Position numbers and translations under genes: made by a program. Shown piece by piece: positions 26,584 to 34,465 of a stretch of DNA of 64,000 nt; position 1 is the stretch's first letter, and each line of letters opens with the position of its first letter. Source of the stretch: Flavobacteriales bacterium (GTDB taxonomy: Bacteria > Bacteroidota > Bacteroidia > Flavobacteriales_F > PHOS-HE28); NCBI GenBank assembly GCA_019638115.1, contig JAHBUK010000004.1, positions 552,001 to 616,000 of the forward strand. Direction: 5' to 3'. The notes beneath the pieces are model-generated. The model was not told the origin of the DNA. It did no database searches and was given only the letters and a program-made list of their open reading frames with translations.

Positions 26584-27807
26584 ATGCATCCGAACGGCAC
26601 ATCCGCTCATCACAAGCTGCTGCATCGTGTACCGCGTTTCCTGTTCATCACTGCACTACTTTCCGCGCCTTTCAGCGCGTTCGCCCAACGCAAGAACATA
26701 GGCCCCATCGAGTTCCATGCTGGCGGGCCATGCGATACCACGGCGTGGAAACTGGTCTTTCACGATGAGTTCGATGGCACCGAGCTCGATCGCAGCAAGT
26801 GGGTGACCTACTTCACATACAGTGACGATGGAAGCGACCGCTGCTCGGGGTGCCGGTATACCAGTGGCACCAACAGCACGCTGCGCGATGAGCACGTGAA
26901 GATCGGCGATGGCATGCTCACCTTGGAAGTAGTGGCCCGAACGAATACCTGGTACGATGTGACGGTGGAACATGAGGCCGGCTTGATCCATTCCATTGGT
27001 GAAGCGAAGTTCAACTACGGGCGTTTCGAGATCCGCTGCCAGATCCCTGCACATCCCGGGTTGTGGTCCGCCTTCTGGGGCTTCGGTGGGGAAACCGAGA
27101 TCGATGTATTCGAGTTCTGCGGCGAGAAGCCGCGGTGGATGAAATCATCGCTTCACCGCTGGGGCACCCGACGCGCATCCAACACCGGCAAACACAAAGC
27201 GCAGGACCTATCCAAAGCGCTGCATGACTATGCCGTGGAATGGGAACCGGACCAGATCCGCTTTTACCTGGACGGCCAACTGGTGCATGCGCGCAGCCGC
27301 TTGCTGGATGAACGCGGAAAGGACCTGTCACCATGCGACAGGCAAGCAGGCACACACGCTACCGCAACCTTCTTCCCCAAAGAAGGCGACGCGGTGAACA
27401 TCATTGCAAGTCTTGGGGTGAGCCGCGCGAACGACTATTGCAAAGGCCCCAAAAAGCCAATGCCCTGGCCGGCCGGATCTTCCATGGTCGTAGATCATAT
27501 CCGGGTGTACCAGCGCAGCCCGCAGCAGGGGCTGCATGACCTGTGCGACAGCCCCAGAACATTGAACTTCGAGACCGGACCAGCCATCCGTTCCGGTGAA
27601 TCGACGCGCGTGTATTTGAAAGGCCCACATGGCGCATTGCACTGGAGCACCGCTCCCGGCCTGGAGATCGCGGAACGCGATGAGCATGGCATCCTGGTGC
27701 GCGCCACCGGCGAACGGAACGGCCTGCTTTGGGTGCGCGTGGAAAGCGTGAACGACCCCTGCCCACGCGGTGACCTGAAACTGGAGACCGGTGTGGAAGT
27801 GAGGTGA
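26584..27807 (+). CDS. Secreted glycoside hydrolase family 16
   Basis: 407 residues with a signal peptide ending SAFAQ (about residue 35). The GH16 jelly-roll starts WKLVFHDEFDG; the catalytic ExDxxE motif is EIDVFE with nucleophile Glu172 and acid/base Glu177. FGRFEI-like NYGRFEIRCQIP and AVEWEPDQIRFYLDG are further family marks. GH16 enzymes cut beta-1,3/1,4-glucans, laminarin, agar or carrageenan; the substrate is undetermined. After residue 310 comes an extra beta-rich module (LKGPHGALHWSTAPG). No T9SS sorting motif is visible at the end, so export beyond the outer membrane is uncertain. Confidence 0.88.
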   Translation: MHPNGTSAHHKLLHRVPRFLFITALLSAPFSAFAQRKNIGPIEFHAGGPCDTTAWKLVFHDEFDGTELDRSKWVTYFTYSDDGSDRCSGCRYTSGTNSTLRDEHVKIGDGMLTLEVVARTNTWYDVTVEHEAGLIHSIGEAKFNYGRFEIRCQIPAHPGLWSAFWGFGGETEIDVFEFCGEKPRWMKSSLHRWGTRRASNTGKHKAQDLSKALHDYAVEWEPDQIRFYLDGQLVHARSRLLDERGKDLSPCDRQAGTHATATFFPKEGDAVNIIASLGVSRANDYCKGPKKPMPWPAGSSMVVDHIRVYQRSPQQGLHDLCDSPRTLNFETGPAIRSGESTRVYLKGPHGALHWSTAPGLEIAERDEHGILVRATGERNGLLWVRVESVNDPCPRGDLKLETGVEVR

Positions 27808-27812
27808 CCGGC

Positions 27813-28700
27813 CTACTGCACGATGGGGATCATGCCCCTTACGCCCATGTCCACCACCGTTTCCCCGTTGATGGGGTCGAAGATGTTGTTGCCATCGGCC
27901 TCCACCCACTCGAAACTCTTGTTGGTGCTGAGCGAAACCACGATGACAACATCCTCCGTTTCGTTCCCGGTAATGGTGAGCGGCGATGCGAACGCACCGG
28001 TAACAACGCAGGAACCAGCCGGGATGGGCGAGGTGGCGAAGATGGGATTGGGCACCGTGGTACCCGGAGCCTGACCGCTTTCCACCGGCGTGGGGATGGG
28101 CGGGTTGTTCACCTCAAAGGCCCAGAAACCCTGGAGTTTGTTGGCATTCACGTTCACCGTGCTGTCCTTCACCTGGAACGAACCGATGTAGGTGTTGTAG
28201 CCGATGAAGGAAGCGATCGTTCCGGTGAACATGGTACCCAGTGCGCGGAAACGGATATCGTAGTTCTGGTAGGCCAGTGAAACGCGCAACCACTCGTAAT
28301 TACCGGGCTGCAAATTGCTCAAGGGGAGATCGAGGAAGACGCCGCCATCACCGACGTTCAGACCCAGATCATGATCGATGGCAATGGAACCACCCACGGT
28401 CGTCTCCGGGGCATGATAGACCACCTTGCCTTGTCCAAGTGCTGTCAACGCCGTGGGAGCGAACTCCACGTAGTGGGCGCTCATTTTGTTGAAGCGGGGG
28501 CTTTGTGCGCCATGCCCAGCAGGGATGACCGAGGGCTGCCCGAGGTTGTTCAAGCGCACCTGCGTGCTGTCGAACTTGAACTTGAGGATCAAGCGGGGAC
28601 CTGCTTCGTCCACGGGCGGAACAGGCGCGGGGTCTTCCTTGGTACAGGCGGTGAACGCAATAAGAGCGGTGCCGAGGACGGCGAGCAAGGGGTAGCGCAT
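27813..28700 (-). CDS. Putative lipoprotein, conserved in Flavobacteriales
   Basis: 295 residues from the ATG at 28700. The lipobox is FTAC followed by TKEDPAPVPP, a linker much like that of the MbnP protein at 13701-14483. The mature start LILKFKFDSTQVRLNNLGQP and the segments GNYEWLRVSLAYQNYDI and VTGAFASPLTITG suggest a beta-sandwich. I know similar uncharacterised proteins but no function. It has its own TACCTTTG motif and is divergent from marR. Confidence 0.65.
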   Translation of the reverse strand: MRYPLLAVLGTALIAFTACTKEDPAPVPPVDEAGPRLILKFKFDSTQVRLNNLGQPSVIPAGHGAQSPRFNKMSAHYVEFAPTALTALGQGKVVYHAPETTVGGSIAIDHDLGLNVGDGGVFLDLPLSNLQPGNYEWLRVSLAYQNYDIRFRALGTMFTGTIASFIGYNTYIGSFQVKDSTVNVNANKLQGFWAFEVNNPPIPTPVESGQAPGTTVPNPIFATSPIPAGSCVVTGAFASPLTITGNETEDVVIVVSLSTNKSFEWVEADGNNIFDPINGETVVDMGVRGMIPIVQ

Positions 28701-28737
28701 GGTGATCGATGGGAATGATGCCGGAACGGCAGCGATG

Positions 28738-28745
28738 CAAAGGTA
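28738..28745 (-). promoter_or_regulatory. -7 element of the 27813-28700 lipoprotein gene
   Basis: Reads TACCTTTG on the minus strand, 37 bp before the ATG at 28700. Confidence 0.5.
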
Positions 28746-28789
28746 CAAGGACCATGCCCAAGGGAGCGTTCATGAAAAAGCGAACGATA

Positions 28790-28803
28790 GTATGCGCGCA
28801 TAC
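28790..28803. promoter_or_regulatory. Operator palindrome upstream of marR-fadN
   Basis: GTATGCGCGCATAC is a perfect 14-bp palindrome, overlapped at its right end by a possible -7 element (TACGTTTT). One base different, GTATGCACGCATAC, lies before fadE at 39837-39850. This makes a specific regulator site likely, probably for the MarR protein encoded 40 bp downstream. Confidence 0.7.
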
Positions 28804-28842
28804 GTTTTGATGTTACCTTGGGCGTCCGAACGCAAGCAGCCG

Positions 28843-29277
28843 ATGAAGCCAGAAGAGACCATCGACTTCCACATCCGCTGGGCCTGGCACCGCATTGCGC
28901 GGCTTTACAACAACGCTGCGAGCCAGTATGGAGGAAGCATGGCCATCGGCCAGATCCTTCTCAACATCGCGCCGGAAGGCACGCCCAGCACCAAGCTCGG
29001 GCCGAAGATGGGCATGGAGGCACGGAGCCTCACCCGCACCCTGAAGACCATGGAGGACGAAGGCCTCATCAAGCGTGTGGGCGACGAAAGCGATGGCCGC
29101 TTGGTGCGCGTGATGCTCACCGCGAAGGGCAAGAAGATGCGCGACGTGAGCCGTGAGACCGTGATAAAATTCAACGAACGGGTGCAGGCCGAGATCCCCG
29201 CCAAGGACCTGCTGCACTTCCGTCAAGTGATGGACAAACTCAACGAACTACTCGAACGCAAGGAACTGCTGACATGA
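28843..29277 (+). CDS. MarR-family regulator of the fad locus
   Basis: 144 residues from the ATG at 28843. The winged-helix region reads LGPKMGMEARSLTRTLKTMEDEGLIKRV followed by the wing GDESDGRLVRVMLTAKGKKM, typical of MarR. MarR proteins bind short palindromes and release DNA on binding a ligand, often an acyl- or aryl-CoA. It is first in line with the beta-oxidation genes, and the GTATGCrCGCATAC palindrome sits upstream of both marR and fadE. Control of fatty-acid degradation is therefore inferred. Confidence 0.85.
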   Translation: MKPEETIDFHIRWAWHRIARLYNNAASQYGGSMAIGQILLNIAPEGTPSTKLGPKMGMEARSLTRTLKTMEDEGLIKRVGDESDGRLVRVMLTAKGKKMRDVSRETVIKFNERVQAEIPAKDLLHFRQVMDKLNELLERKELLT

Positions 29278-29330
29278 GCAACAAACGCAACATCCGCCAT
29301 GCTTCGGGGGACAAGCGCGTCATCTGGTAA
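29274..29330 (+). CDS. Short ORF coupled to marR
   Basis: An 18-codon frame (MSNKRNIRHASGDKRVIW) whose ATG overlaps the marR stop as ATGA. Its first codons echo the fadN start 247 bp downstream (MNKRNIKK). It may be a relic of an earlier fadN start cut off by the palindromic element between them, or a small leader peptide. There is no evidence it is expressed. Confidence 0.3.
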   Translation: MSNKRNIRHASGDKRVIW

Positions 29331-29396
29331 GTAGGTACTCGAACACGAACAACTTTTCCGACCGCAGAAAACCGGAGAACGACATGAATGCATTGG

Positions 29397-29496
29397 ACCG
29401 CAGAGCACGCAGAGGTCGCAGAGGGAGATCCCCTCTTGCACTTTGCTTTCTCCCCGGGGCAGTGCATTTCTCTGCGCTCTCTGCATGCTCTGCGGT
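29397..29496. repeat. CGCAGAG palindromic repeat element
   Basis: About 30-nt arms in inverted orientation: left 29397-29426 begins ACCGCAGAGCACGCAGAG; the complement of the right arm, 29467-29496, begins ACCGCAGAGCATGCAGAG. Between them is a 40-bp centre. Elements built on CGCAGAG/ACAGAGG words are widespread in bacterial genomes. This one occupies the marR-fadN gap, and a partial copy lies after fadE. Confidence 0.7.
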
Positions 29497-29520
29497 TAAC
29501 CCAACAAACCCCAGTGGTCA

Positions 29521-31902
29521 ATGAACAAGCGTAACATCAAGAAGGTCGCCGTGCTCGGCTCCGGCGTCATGGGCAGCCGCATCGCCTGCCACTTCGCCAA
29601 CACCGGCACCGAGGTGCTGCTACTCGACATCGTCCCCAAGGACGCCGTGGACAGCAAGGACCCCGCAGCGCGCAACAAGATCACCAACGATGCCCTCACC
29701 TTCGCGCTGAAGAGCAACCCCTCGCCCATCTACGACAAGCGCTTCGCCAAGCGCATCACCACGGGCAACTTCGACGACGACCTCGCCAAGATCAAGGACT
29801 GCGACTGGATCATCGAGGTCATCATCGAGCGGCTGGACATCAAGCAGCAGTTGCTGGAGAAGGTGGAGAAGCACCGCACGCCCGGCACGCTCATCACCAG
29901 CAACACCAGCGGCATCCCCATCAATGCCATCGCGCAGGGCCGCAGCGACGACTTCCGCAAGCACTTCTGCGGCACGCACTTCTTCAACCCGCCGCGCTAC
30001 CTGCCCCTGCTGGAGCTGATCCCCGGCCCCGACACCGACCCCGCCGTGCTCAGCTTCCTGGAGGACTACGGCCAACGCATCCTGGGCAAGGTCACCGTGC
30101 TGTGCAAGGACACGCCCGCCTTCATCGCCAACCGCATCGGCGTGTTCAGCATCATGGGCCTCTTCCACGCCGTGCGCGAGATGGGCCTCACCGTGGAGGA
30201 GATCGACCGCCTCACCGGTCCTGTGCTGGGCCGCCCGAAGAGCGCCACCTTCCGCACCGCCGACGTGGTGGGCCTGGACACCCTGGTGAACGTGGCCAAG
30301 GGCCTGAAGGACAACTGCCCCAACGACGAGCAGAACGCCCTCTTCGCCATCCCCGACTACCTGCAGCAGATGGTGGAGAAGAACATGCTCGGCAGCAAGA
30401 CCGGCAAAGGCTTCTTCTTCAAGGACCGCAACAGCCCCAAGGGCGACATCCTTGCACTGGACCTGAACACCTTGGAGTACCGCGAACAGGTGAAGCCCAA
30501 GTTCGCCACACTGGAAGCCGCCAAGAAAGAGGAGGATCTCGTGAAGCGCATCCCCGTGCTCTACAACGGCACGGACAGGGCCGGCGAATTCTACCGCAAG
30601 AGCTTCCACGCGCTCTTCGCCTACGTGAGCCACCGCATCCCCGAGATCAGCGACGAGCTGTACAAGATCGACGATGCCCTGCGCGCCGGTTTCGCCTGGG
30701 AAATGGGTCCCTTCGAGTACTGGGATGCGATCGGTGCTGAGAAGGCCGTGAAGGACATGGAAGCCGCCGGCGTGAAGATGGCCGCGTGGATCGGCGACAT
30801 GCTGAAGGCCGGCCACAGCAGCTTCTACAAAGTGGAGAACGGCAAGCGCCTCTACTACGATGCCGCCAGCAAGAGCTACAAGCCCGTGCCGCGCGCCGAG
30901 GGCGTCATCACCCTGGCCGACCTGCCGGACAGCAGCATCGTGTGGAAGAACCCCAACGCCGTGGTGCGCGACCTGGGCGACGGCATCCTCTGCCTGAGCT
31001 GGAGCACCAAGATGAACACCATCGGTGCGGAGGTGATCCAGGGCCTCAACAAGGCCATGGACCTCGCCGAAGCAAGCGGCAAGGGCCTGGTGATCTACAA
31101 CGATGCCGCTGTGTTCAGCGCGGGCGCCAACGTGGGCATGATCTTCATGATGGCCGCCCAACAGGAGTACGACGACCTGGAGATGGCCGTGCGCACCTTC
31201 CAGAACACCATGATGCGCGTGCGCTACTGCAGCATCCCCGTGGTGGTGGCGCCGCACAACCTCACCTTGGGCGGCGGCACCGAACTGTGCCTGCATGCCG
31301 ACAAGGTGGTGGCGCACGCCGAGACCTACATGGGCCTGGTGGAATTCGGTGTGGGCGTGATCCCCGGCGGTGGCGGCACCAAGGAATTCGCGCTGCGCCT
31401 CAGCGACGAGCTGAAGGAGGGCGACATCCGCATCAACCGCATGCGCGAGCGTTTCCTCACCATCGGCCAGGCCAAGGTGGCCACCAGCGGTCATGAGGCG
31501 TTCGGCCTTGGCTATCTGCGTCCCGGCCAGGACGAGGTGATCGTGAGCCGCGCCCACCAGCTGGCCTACGCCAAGCAGTGCGCGCTGGACCTCTGGAACA
31601 AGGGCTACACCAAGCCCGCGCCGCGCAAGGACATCACCGTGATGGGCCAAGAGGGCCTCGGCATCGTGTACGTGGGCGCCAACAGCATGCTCAGCGGCAA
31701 CTACATCAGCGAGCACGATGCGCTCATCAGCGAGAAGCTCGGCTACGTGCTCTGCGGCGGCGACCTGAGCGAAAAGACCGAAGTGAGCGAGCAGTACCTG
31801 CTGGACCTGGAGCGGAAGGCTTTCGTGGAGCTATGCATGCAGCGGAAGACGTTGGAGAGGTTGCAGTCGATCATCACCACGGGCAAAGTGCTCAGGAACT
31901 GA
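29521..31902 (+). CDS. fadN: 3-hydroxyacyl-CoA dehydrogenase/enoyl-CoA hydratase
   Basis: 793 residues with the FadN layout: N-terminal NAD-binding 3-hydroxyacyl-CoA dehydrogenase (VLGSGVMGSRIA, residues 11-22; catalytic HFFNPPRY), two C-terminal 3HCDH domains to about residue 460, then a crotonase-fold hydratase (SAGANVGMIF oxyanion segment, GGGTELCLHADKVVAHAETYMGLVEFGVGVIPGGGGT). It carries out the middle steps of fatty-acid beta-oxidation. Gene order marR-fadN-fadA-fadE recalls the Bacillus fadNAE operon. Its stop overlaps the next ATG (TGATG). Very G/C-rich codon use contrasts with the accessory genes that follow. Confidence 0.93.
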   Translation: MNKRNIKKVAVLGSGVMGSRIACHFANTGTEVLLLDIVPKDAVDSKDPAARNKITNDALTFALKSNPSPIYDKRFAKRITTGNFDDDLAKIKDCDWIIEVIIERLDIKQQLLEKVEKHRTPGTLITSNTSGIPINAIAQGRSDDFRKHFCGTHFFNPPRYLPLLELIPGPDTDPAVLSFLEDYGQRILGKVTVLCKDTPAFIANRIGVFSIMGLFHAVREMGLTVEEIDRLTGPVLGRPKSATFRTADVVGLDTLVNVAKGLKDNCPNDEQNALFAIPDYLQQMVEKNMLGSKTGKGFFFKDRNSPKGDILALDLNTLEYREQVKPKFATLEAAKKEEDLVKRIPVLYNGTDRAGEFYRKSFHALFAYVSHRIPEISDELYKIDDALRAGFAWEMGPFEYWDAIGAEKAVKDMEAAGVKMAAWIGDMLKAGHSSFYKVENGKRLYYDAASKSYKPVPRAEGVITLADLPDSSIVWKNPNAVVRDLGDGILCLSWSTKMNTIGAEVIQGLNKAMDLAEASGKGLVIYNDAAVFSAGANVGMIFMMAAQQEYDDLEMAVRTFQNTMMRVRYCSIPVVVAPHNLTLGGGTELCLHADKVVAHAETYMGLVEFGVGVIPGGGGTKEFALRLSDELKEGDIRINRMRERFLTIGQAKVATSGHEAFGLGYLRPGQDEVIVSRAHQLAYAKQCALDLWNKGYTKPAPRKDITVMGQEGLGIVYVGANSMLSGNYISEHDALISEKLGYVLCGGDLSEKTEVSEQYLLDLERKAFVELCMQRKTLERLQSIITTGKVLRN

Positions 31903-32348
31903 TGAAGAAGCCTGACTTCCATTTCCTCTTGCTCGGCGCGAGCTATGCTGCGTTCAAATTTGCCGAAGGCATGGTGTCAGACAAGCTGACGACAGATTTC
32001 CGGTACAACGTTCACCTGAGCGTTTCCAACGATAGTCCGGAACTCAAGCAGTTCGACGTCTATCCGGATGATGCCGGCAAAAGACACGACATGATCACAG
32101 CCATGGAGGTTGTTGATTTGCTTAACCGCAACGAGAAGGTTCCGGTTTGGATCGACATTGCAGTTGAATCTGTGGATGCCAATTGTACTGTCCTGCGGCT
32201 TCTCTGCGCTGGTCGTTTCTCAGCAGATCCTCAGCAGTTCTATTACACCAGTAATGGATCGGGGCCTTTCGGCATCAAGAGTCCTAACCTACCACCAGAC
32301 TACAAGGATGGTGAACGCTTCGCACTTCGCCACACTCATAGAGCATGA
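31902..32348 (+). CDS. Accessory hypothetical protein
   Basis: 148 residues starting MKKPDFHFLLLGASYAAFKF; the ATG overlaps the fadN stop. No signal peptide or domain that I recognise; it has strand-rich central segments (YNVHLSVSNDSPELKQFDVYP) and several Asp. Base composition is visibly less G/C-rich than fadN, and it lies at the left edge of the accessory block, so it is probably acquired. Its own stop overlaps the ATG of the HWGVP repeat frame. Confidence 0.6.
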   Translation: MKKPDFHFLLLGASYAAFKFAEGMVSDKLTTDFRYNVHLSVSNDSPELKQFDVYPDDAGKRHDMITAMEVVDLLNRNEKVPVWIDIAVESVDANCTVLRLLCAGRFSADPQQFYYTSNGSGPFGIKSPNLPPDYKDGERFALRHTHRA

Positions 32349-32545
32349 ACGCCGTGAAGCATAGCGGTCATTGGGGCGTGCCCCTCGCAGAGCCTCGGGT
32401 CGCGCCTTCCGCTACAAGCCTGCCTGCAGGACAGGCAAGTCCTCGCTCGTTCCTCGCTGTGGGCTTTCCGCTGCGATCGCTCACGCGTGGAAGTGCTTTA
32501 CAATCATGTTTGGGCCTTTTACTCGGGAGTGTTTCAATTCCCTGA
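32345..32545 (+). repeat. HWGVP repeat element, copy A, with open frame
   Basis: The repeat proper covers about 32367-32487, from GTCATTGGGGCGTGCCCC to TCACGCG. It contains GGGGCGTGCCCC and TGCCTGCAGGACAGGCA palindromes. A 66-codon frame starts at 32345 (ATG overlapping the preceding stop), reads HWGVPL...GFPLRSLTR through the repeat and stops four bases before the ATG of the next gene. Copies B and C lie at 37237 and 38058. Confidence 0.7.
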
Positions 32546-32548
32546 GCA

Positions 32549-33385
32549 ATGGACATCTTCGGCTACCCACCGCAGTTCATCGCAATCATCTGCGGCGTGT
32601 TTCTGCCCATAGCCGGAATTATCTGGTTGCCATTCCGGATCGTTCGATCCTATCGTCGCGGGCAAATGCGTTCGGTCAATGTGCAACTCGCGATCTGGGC
32701 GGTTGCACTAGTAACGTTCGTTTTCATTGCGGATCAACTGGACGTTTTCGTATTTCTTTTTCCCTACTTGATCGTCTTCGGGACCGTGTTGCTGTTCTTC
32801 GGGTTGGCCCTGTGGTCGGTGGTGCGCATCATAAGAGCATTTCGTTCCGGACGGAGACGCGCAGCTTGGATCAAATTGGTCATATGGGCTGCCGTTGTCC
32901 TGCCCATACTCTGGATTACAGAGGTGCTACCACTATCCAGGAACGTGCGCTTCATGGATCAGGCGGAGAATCTCTCTGGTCGGCGCTTTTGGGGATGGAA
33001 GGAGGACAGCATCGATGAAGCAAGTGTGCGAGGCGAAGGGTACTGGTTGGAGGTCTTCACCTTCGACGAGGAAGTCGCTGAGTATTTCAAGAACAATGAA
33101 CCCTCGCTATTCGCACACACTCCCACTTTCGAGGACAACCGCGGCCGACCGTGGAGTGGATGGAAGAGAACTCCAATTGAGATGGCTGACAGTAGTGTTT
33201 TCAAAACCGCAACGCCAATCTTCGTTGGCTGGACTGATGATAAGGAACAGTCAGTGCATCGCATGAGGCGATGGGGGCGCACATCTGGTAGCTACTATGC
33301 ATACTACGGCGACGCTGGTGCTCTCAACTTCTACCTCATTAATCCGGCCGACCGTGCAATGGCGATCATCTACAGTAATCCATAG
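32549..33385 (+). CDS. Accessory membrane protein of unknown function
   Basis: 278 residues. Four hydrophobic segments occupy the first 130 residues (FIAIICGVFLPIAGIIWLPF, LAIWAVALVTFVFIA, FLFPYLIVFGTVLLFFGLAL, LVIWAAVVLPILWITEVLP) with basic loops, followed by a soluble C-terminal half of about 140 residues rich in Trp and Glu. I do not recognise a family. Composition is lower in G/C than the fad genes. It is preceded by repeat copy A and followed by the hairpin array, so it looks like cargo. Confidence 0.6.
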   Translation: MDIFGYPPQFIAIICGVFLPIAGIIWLPFRIVRSYRRGQMRSVNVQLAIWAVALVTFVFIADQLDVFVFLFPYLIVFGTVLLFFGLALWSVVRIIRAFRSGRRRAAWIKLVIWAAVVLPILWITEVLPLSRNVRFMDQAENLSGRRFWGWKEDSIDEASVRGEGYWLEVFTFDEEVAEYFKNNEPSLFAHTPTFEDNRGRPWSGWKRTPIEMADSSVFKTATPIFVGWTDDKEQSVHRMRRWGRTSGSYYAYYGDAGALNFYLINPADRAMAIIYSNP

Positions 33386-33459
33386 CCTGCAAGCCAGTGC
33401 AGATACTTCCAGCCATGTGCCAAGTCTCCGTTGAGACAAGTTCATCCTCGAAGCCCGCA

Positions 33460-33738
33460 TTTCGCGTGAGAGATCACAGCGTCACCCCGCAGGCCGACCG
33501 AACACCGGCTGCGACCCCGTTGGGGTCGAATACCCGCGTGGTGGAACAAATGCTAAATGCTGCGACCCCTTCAGGGTCGAATGAAACGTCGATCAAAGCG
33601 ACAACCGGCCTGACTCCGGGAGGGTCACAGCTTGTAGATCAAGAACGCCCCCATGCCGCCACGACCCTGAAGGGGTCGCAGCCGGTATTCCGCGTGAGCG
33701 ACCCCAGCGTCACCCCGCAGGCCGACCGTACCCCGGCT
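33460..33738. repeat. Array of GACCCC hairpins between direct repeats
   Basis: About 50 bp repeat directly at 33460-33510 and 33688-33738, sharing the core GTCACCCCGCAGGCCGACCG. Between them are four short palindromes: GCGACCCCGTTGGGGTCG (33511), GCGACCCCTTCAGGGTCG (about 33571), a TGACTCCGGGAGGGTCA unit (about 33611) and CGACCCTGAAGGGGTCG (33662). Alternating orientation of the mismatched arms suggests repeated duplication and flipping. The rest of the 33386-33832 gap holds no gene. Confidence 0.7.
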
Positions 33739-33788
33739 CCGGCCCCACAAACCACAACCAACCACCTGACCTTCAGCACAAAACAACA

Positions 33789-33822
33789 TTCGTAACACTT
33801 TCGTATACCTTTGTGTTACAAA
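33789..33822. promoter_or_regulatory. Promoter and inverted-repeat operator of the AbiE pair
   Basis: TTCGTAACAC (33789-33798) and GTGTTACAAA (33813-33822) form an inverted repeat with one mismatch. The -7 element TACCTTTG (33806-33813) lies between and touches the right arm. AbiEi antitoxins are known to repress their own promoter through inverted repeats, so this is a likely autoregulatory site. Confidence 0.6.
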
Positions 33823-33832
33823 ACAGACCACG

Positions 33833-34465
33833 ATGAAACGCCCCTCGGTAGAAAAGCTGGTGCTGGCGCGCATGGAAGAGCGTGGCCGGGGCAGCGTGTT
33901 CACCCCCAAGGACTTCTGTGATCTGGGTGGGCGCAGCGCGGTGGCCGTGGCCTTGCACCGGCTGGTGAAGAAGGAGGTGGTACGGAACATCGGGAACGGC
34001 TTGTACTGCATACCCACCCCGGACCCGTACTTGGGTGAGATCACCGCCTCCGTCGACGACATCGTGCAGGCCATCGCCAAGCGCGACGGGATCAAGTTGC
34101 GCCCAACCGGAGCGCGCGCAGCGAACTTGATAGGGATCACTACCCAGGTGGCTGCGCGTACCGCTTACCTCACCGATGGGCGTGCCCGAAAGATCCGGAT
34201 ACCACGTTCGCGACCGGATCAGATCGACCATGTGATCCCGTTGCGGCAAACGAGCGCGCGCTACATGAACGCACGCACGGAGATCGGCTATCTGGTGATA
34301 CAGGGTTGCCGCAACCAAGGCCGCAAGCATTTCGGCAAGAAGGAATACGCAGCGATCAGCCACCGGCTTCCAGCCGCTGCAAAGCGCGAATTGTTACAAG
34401 ACCTGGACACCGCACCGGCATGGATCGCGGACATCATGCGTCGCTTGGCGGCGGAAGCCCAATGA
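33833..34465 (+). CDS. AbiEi-like antitoxin (DUF6088)
   Basis: 210 residues. The N-terminal winged helix (VFTPKDFCDLGGRSAVAVALHRLVKKEVVRNIGNGLY) is the DNA-binding part of AbiEi/DUF6088 antitoxins, followed by the effector-like domain (SVDDIVQAIAKRDGIKLRPTGARAANLIG). It should repress its own promoter and neutralise the adjacent nucleotidyltransferase toxin, as in type IV AbiE systems. The stop overlaps the toxin ATG (ATGA). Located in the accessory block between fadN and fadA. Confidence 0.82.
   Translation: MKRPSVEKLVLARMEERGRGSVFTPKDFCDLGGRSAVAVALHRLVKKEVVRNIGNGLYCIPTPDPYLGEITASVDDIVQAIAKRDGIKLRPTGARAANLIGITTQVAARTAYLTDGRARKIRIPRSRPDQIDHVIPLRQTSARYMNARTEIGYLVIQGCRNQGRKHFGKKEYAAISHRLPAAAKRELLQDLDTAPAWIADIMRRLAAEAQ

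Noticed and set aside
28699-28842. Longer N-terminus for the MarR protein
   Set aside because: The open frame upstream of 28843 crosses the operator and promoter motifs, and MarR homology begins at MKPEETIDF.
29620-31716. 698-codon antisense frame opposite fadN
   Set aside because: Same codon-bias shadow; no start context or recognisable domain, and fadN is complete.
33460-33738. CRISPR array
   Set aside because: Repeats are short hairpins in changing form and the direct repeat occurs only twice; no cas genes.
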